Assembly (NCBI GenBank): GCA_016210935.1
Contig: JACQTH010000053.1
Location: 1 to 8,245, forward strand
Source: Acidobacteriota bacterium
GTDB lineage: Bacteria > Acidobacteriota > Vicinamibacteria > Vicinamibacterales > JACQTH01
DNA length: 8,245 nt
Reading direction: 5' to 3'
The notes below the pieces were generated by a model. It saw only the letters and a program-made list of their open reading frames with translations. It searched no databases and had not been told where the DNA came from. Each line of letters starts with the position of its first letter. Positions within the stretch are counted from its first letter, which is position 1. The translations under genes and the position numbers were made by a program. Below, in pieces: positions 5,567-8,245 of this stretch.

Positions 5567-6927
5567 ACTCCCGCCCGGTTCACCAAGCGCTTCGCCTCCT
5601 GCTGCGCCGTCGCGGCGATTTCCTCCGCGTCGAGCTGAAGGAGAACCCCATCGGACATCAGCACCTCGCCGTCGACAATCGTCGCGCGCACGTCGGCGGC
5701 CGTCGCGCTGTAGACGAGCTGCGAGTAGGGATCGCCGCCCGGGGCCAGGTGCGGGGCGCTCCGCCTGATGATAATCACGTCTGCGCGCTTCCCGGTCTCG
5801 ATCGAGCCGGTGTCGTCGGTCATCTGGAGTGCGCGCGCCCCTTCCCGGGTCGCCATCCACACGACGTCGCGCGCCGGGAGCGCGCCCGGCCGCTTCCGCA
5901 TGGCTTGAAGCGTCGCCGCCAGCCGCATTTCCTGAAACATGTCCAGTCGGTTGTTGCACGCCGCCCCGTCCGCGCCAAGCGAGACCGAGACGCCGCGCGC
6001 GCGCAGCTCCACGACGGGCGCCACACCCGATCCCAGCTTCAGATTCGACCCCGGGCAGTGCAGTACCTTGACGTCGCGCTCCGCGATCACGGCCTGTTCG
6101 GCCTCATCGATCCAGATGCAGTGGGCCGTGCAGAGCCGCGGCGAAGCCAGGCCTATGTCCGCGAAGTATTCGAAGTTGGTCCGGCCCGAGAGCTCGCGAA
6201 CGATCTGAATCTCCGCGGGAGACTCCGAGGCGTGAGTATGAACGAGCGTATCATGCTCGGCCGACAACGCGGCGACCTCTTCGAGCAGCTCCCGGGTGCA
6301 GGAGACGGCAAAGCGCGGGGCGAACACCACGTGAAGCCGGCCGTCGGCGCCGCCGTTCCATTGCCGGCGCAGCGAGAGGCTCTCGTCGATTGACGCGCGC
6401 GTCGACTCGCGCAGGTGCCGGGGAGCATCCCCTCCGGCGTCCATCATGCACTTGCCGACACCGGCGCGCAGGCCCGCCTCCGCGAGCGTCTCGAGGACCA
6501 CCTCGGTGCCGTGTACCGTCTCCATCGTCAGAATCGATGTCGTGCCCGATCGGATCAACTCCGAAGCGGCGAGTCTCGTCGAAGCCCGCAGAGACGCCGG
6601 CGTATGCGCTGCCTCCATCGGCCAGATCCGCTGGGTGAGCCACTCCATGAGCGGCAGATCGTCAGCGAATCCGCGAAAGAGCGTCTGGCACAGATGGAGG
6701 TGCGTCTGAATGAAGCCCGGAAGCACGAGGTCGCCGTGCGCGTCGATGGTCTTGTCGTGACGGAGGTCCGACCTACCGCCCACCGACACGATTCGGCCGT
6801 CGCGAATGGAGACATCTGCTTCGATGACGTCGAGCCGATCGTTCATCGTGAGGATGGTCCCGCGGCGGATCAGCAGGCTGCCTGGTGGCAAAGTGATTTT
6901 TCTGGACCTGACCCCTTCCGGGGTCAA
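5563..6927 (-). CDS. ATZ/TRZ-family amidohydrolase (nucleobase or adenosine-type deaminase)
   Basis: Metal-dependent hydrolase of the amidohydrolase superfamily, close in pattern to S-adenosylhomocysteine/methylthioadenosine deaminase, 5'-deoxyadenosine deaminase and guanine-type deaminases; exact substrate unknown. Numbering from the TTG at 6927 (454 residues): N-terminal composite beta domain (LLIRRGTILTM, IRDGRIVSVG), then the metal-binding HLH (H76, H78) in LPGFIQTHLHLCQTLFRG, H232 and catalytic E235 in HTHASES, H269 in TAHCIW, the LHCPGSNLKLGSG loop and D320 in SLGADGAACNN. The C-terminal TGSIETGKRADVIII segment is typical. The start is uncertain: TTG at 6927 overlaps the xdhC stop by 4 bp (TTGA) but sits in a palindrome with no ribosome site; a second TTG at 6891 is closer to the usual family start. 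It follows xdhC, which fits purine or N-heterocycle breakdown. Confidence 0.85.
   Translation of the reverse strand: MTPEGVRSRKITLPPGSLLIRRGTILTMNDRLDVIEADVSIRDGRIVSVGGRSDLRHDKTIDAHGDLVLPGFIQTHLHLCQTLFRGFADDLPLMEWLTQRIWPMEAAHTPASLRASTRLAASELIRSGTTSILTMETVHGTEVVLETLAEAGLRAGVGKCMMDAGGDAPRHLRESTRASIDESLSLRRQWNGGADGRLHVVFAPRFAVSCTRELLEEVAALSAEHDTLVHTHASESPAEIQIVRELSGRTNFEYFADIGLASPRLCTAHCIWIDEAEQAVIAERDVKVLHCPGSNLKLGSGVAPVVELRARGVSVSLGADGAACNNRLDMFQEMRLAATLQAMRKRPGALPARDVVWMATREGARALQMTDDTGSIETGKRADVIIIRRSAPHLAPGGDPYSQLVYSATAADVRATIVDGEVLMSDGVLLQLDAEEIAATAQQEAKRLVNRAGV
6897..6926. repeat. REP-like palindrome at the xdhC/amidohydrolase junction
   Basis: The perfect stem TGACCCC / GGGGTCA with loop TTCC spans 6909-6926. 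It is preceded on the plus strand by a T-run and CTGGACC, so the minus strand reads GGGGTCAGGTCCAG then AAAAAT. The xdhC stop codon and the candidate amidohydrolase TTG start are inside it. From memory, GGGGTCAG(G/A)(T/C)CC motifs recur between genes in many GC-rich soil bacteria and resemble REP/RAYT-type elements; I cannot confirm this here. The run of A rather than U after the stem argues against an intrinsic terminator. Confidence 0.55.
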
Positions 6928-7796
6928 TCGACGGTCGCGAGGGGCGGCAGGGCGGCGGCCCGAGCGATTCGATCGAGCTTCTGCCAGCGCTTGGAGGCGG
7001 CAGCGACGTGCGGCTCGTCCAGTTTCCCGTACTTGGCTGCGATGAGCTCCGCGACGATGCTGATGGCGATCTCTTCGGGCGTGACGGCCCCGATGTCGAA
7101 GCCAATCGGCGCGTGAATCCGCTCGAAGGTCTCGGGTGACAGGCCTTCGGCGAGCAGCGCGTCGACGATCCGTTTGACCTTGGCGCGGCTGCCGATCAGA
7201 CCCAGGTATCTGAGGTCGCGCTGTAAAAGCACGCGGATCGCATCGAGGTCATGCCGATGGCCTCGCGTCACGACCACGACGTACGACGTGGCGGGAAACT
7301 CTGTGCCTGCCAGCCAGTCCGGGATCGCATCCACCGCAATGGCATCGGCATCGGGGAACCGCTCGCGGTTCGCGAACTTCTCCCGATCGTCGATGACGTG
7401 GATCCGAAACCCGACGGCGTGCGCGAAACGCGCGAGCTGCTGGCCGACATGGCCGGCGCCCACGATGTACAGCCGTGCGGCAGGTTCCAGCGGCTCGATG
7501 AACACGTCCATCTGACCTCCGCAGGCGAGGCCCGACTCTTCGGCGAAGTCGTCCGTGAGCTCGTAGTGGACGAGCTGAGGGCGGCGCGTTCTGAGCGCGT
7601 CGCGGGCCTTCCAGAAGGCGTCGTTTTCGTAGCAACCGCCGCCGATGGTGCCCAGGATCCGGCCGTCCGCGAAAACCAGCATTTTGGCGCCGACCCGCTG
7701 GGGCGTGGAGCCGCGTGCCGCCACGATGGTCACCAGCGCCGCCTCTTCGCCGCGTTCGAGCGCCTCCACGACCGCCTTCAGGACGCCCTGGTGCAT
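6924..7796 (-). CDS. xdhC: XdhC/CoxI-family molybdoenzyme maturation factor
   Basis: Members bind molybdenum cofactor and help sulfurate and insert it into xanthine dehydrogenase or related hydroxylases; cytosolic. 290 residues from the ATG at 7796. Seen: an N-terminal XdhC/CoxI domain with AARGSTPQRVGAKMLV (26-41) and TIGGGCYE (50-57, conserved C55), SGLACGGQMDVFIE (C92), and a C-terminal Rossmann domain with LYIVGAGHVGQQLA (109-122) and the acidic end of the second strand, VIDD. The end of that domain has YLGLIGS and IGFDIGAVTPEEIAISI. The frame stays open upstream for 110 more codons, but those are translated repeat and carry no domain, so the ATG at 7796 is used. There is no ribosome site; a -10-like TACAAT ends 6 nt before it. 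It overlaps the next gene by 4 bp if that gene starts at 6927. No Moco enzyme subunit is in the window. Confidence 0.9.
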   Translation of the reverse strand: MHQGVLKAVVEALERGEEAALVTIVAARGSTPQRVGAKMLVFADGRILGTIGGGCYENDAFWKARDALRTRRPQLVHYELTDDFAEESGLACGGQMDVFIEPLEPAARLYIVGAGHVGQQLARFAHAVGFRIHVIDDREKFANRERFPDADAIAVDAIPDWLAGTEFPATSYVVVVTRGHRHDLDAIRVLLQRDLRYLGLIGSRAKVKRIVDALLAEGLSPETFERIHAPIGFDIGAVTPEEIAISIVAELIAAKYGKLDEPHVAAASKRWQKLDRIARAAALPPLATVD

Positions 7797-7802
7797 GGGG
7801 AG

Positions 7803-7808
7803 ATTGTA
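7803..7808 (-). promoter_or_regulatory. Possible -10 box, leaderless xdhC transcript
   Basis: The minus strand reads TACAAT, then 6 nt, then the xdhC ATG, the same -10 to ATG spacing as the kinase. There is no TGn extension and no clear -35; the -35 region lies in the repeat array. Supported mainly by spacing and by the lack of a ribosome site. Confidence 0.35.
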
Positions 7809-7810
7809 CG

Positions 7811-8106
7811 ACAGGTTCGAACGGAGGTTCTGGACGAAGGTTCGGACGGGGGTTCGTTGACGAAGGTTCGAACGAAGGTTCGTTGACAGGGGTTCGAACG
7901 AGGGTTCGTGGACGAGGGTTCGACGAGCGTTCGCGACGAAGGTTCCCTTAACGAACCCTCGGGCCGAACCATCGTCAAAGAACCATCGTCGGAACCGGCG
8001 TAAATGAACCTTCGCTTGAACCGTCCTAACGAACCTTCGCCTGAACCGTCGTAGCGAACCTTCGTCCGAACCCTTGTCCAGAACCCTCGTCAATGAACCT
8101 CCGCCC
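7811..8106. repeat. Degenerate 12/14-nt repeat array in two inverted arms
   Basis: This fills the spacer between the PBP-like gene and xdhC. Left arm (7811-7947): 11 units reading ACGARGGTTCG on the plus strand. Units alternate in length, about 12 then 14 nt, giving a 26-nt higher-order unit; the clearest pair is 7860-7871 and 7872-7885. The shorter member of a pair often ends in GA, so TTCGAA recurs at 7816, 7867 and 7893. Right arm (about 7948-8106): about 12 units of the same consensus on the minus strand, lengths 10-15 nt. The arms meet near 7948 and could form a very long imperfect hairpin or cruciform. All units are diverged. No open frame through it resembles a protein. Confidence 0.88.
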
Positions 8107-8245
8107 CTAGAACCGATGCAGCTCACACAGTTGCAACGGCTCCGTTCCGGGCAGGAATGCCTCGTTGATCACTCGCGGACATCCGGGCACCGCGACCTTC
8201 CCGGTATCGCGATCGATCTCCGCAAACACGATGTTCCCGGGCGCC
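8107..8245 (-). CDS. Penicillin-binding protein C-terminus, 5' end beyond window
   Basis: Only the last 45 codons and the TAG stop are present. The translation has AEIDRDTGKVAVPGCPRV (8-25, given here in part), an AFLPGTEP segment (29-36) and LCELH near the end. The order ID..TG, then a CP pair, F.PGTEP and C.LH is the usual tail of class A (bifunctional glycosyltransferase/transpeptidase) penicillin-binding proteins in several phyla, which build peptidoglycan at the inner membrane. No catalytic domain is visible, so the call rests on the tail alone. The stop codon touches the outer edge of the repeat array. Confidence 0.68.
   Translation of the reverse strand, partial: APGNIVFAEIDRDTGKVAVPGCPRVINEAFLPGTEPLQLCELHRF

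Noticed and set aside
5426..5959. Minus-strand open frame of 177 codons over the 9-nt repeats and amidohydrolase end
   Set aside because: Wrong frame for the amidohydrolase and it reads through the repeats and CIRCE; shadow.
7811..8106. CRISPR array
   Set aside because: Units are 10-15 nt, contiguous, diverged and inverted between arms; there are no unique spacers and no cas genes.
7797..8126. N-terminal extension of XdhC to 400 residues
   Set aside because: It is translated repeat array (Arg/Phe/Val-rich) and also crosses the stop codon of the upstream gene. Its openness follows from the repeat composition.

Overview
The window is a GC-rich, densely packed chromosomal segment with nine protein-coding genes (two cut by the window edges) and no tRNA, rRNA, CRISPR or transposase gene. 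High GC, a soluble Ser/Thr kinase with a zinc ribbon, an HrcA/CIRCE heat-shock operon and repeat-filled intergenic spacers suggest a soil-type bacterium, plausibly an Acidobacteriota such as Vicinamibacteria. That placement is an inference from style, not from a marker gene.

Layout, left to right. ilvE (branched-chain aminotransferase, minus, 3' end outside the window) lies downstream of a Ser/Thr protein kinase (minus). A 75-bp divergent spacer separates the kinase from rsmE (16S rRNA m3U1498 methyltransferase), the only plus-strand gene. rsmE converges on a heat-shock operon read on the minus strand: CIRCE, hrcA, grpE, dnaJ, with no dnaK. Further right, also on the minus strand, an xdhC-type molybdoenzyme maturation factor is followed by an ATZ/TRZ-family amidohydrolase, a pairing that suggests purine or N-heterocycle catabolism. 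At the right edge is the last 45 codons of a penicillin-binding-protein-like gene.

The heat-shock block is the functional core. HrcA should bind the CIRCE site just upstream of its own start and so control GrpE and DnaJ, the co-chaperones of a DnaK encoded elsewhere. This HrcA is about a quarter shorter than usual and has a Cys/His cluster where the middle of the protein is missing.

The least explained content is intergenic. Three spacers carry three different short degenerate tandem repeats: a 7-mer that makes a canonical G-quadruplex motif just upstream of rsmE; a 9-mer in two inverted arms between the amidohydrolase and the hrcA promoter; and a 12/14-nt repeat in two inverted arms of 11 and about 12 units, filling the 310 bp between the PBP gene and xdhC. 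All three contain the same GGTTCG core. A separate small palindrome sits on the xdhC/amidohydrolase junction. Extended -10 boxes of the form TGTTANAMT precede ilvE, the kinase and hrcA, and the kinase and xdhC start codons lie 6 nt after a -10 hexamer, which suggests leaderless transcripts.
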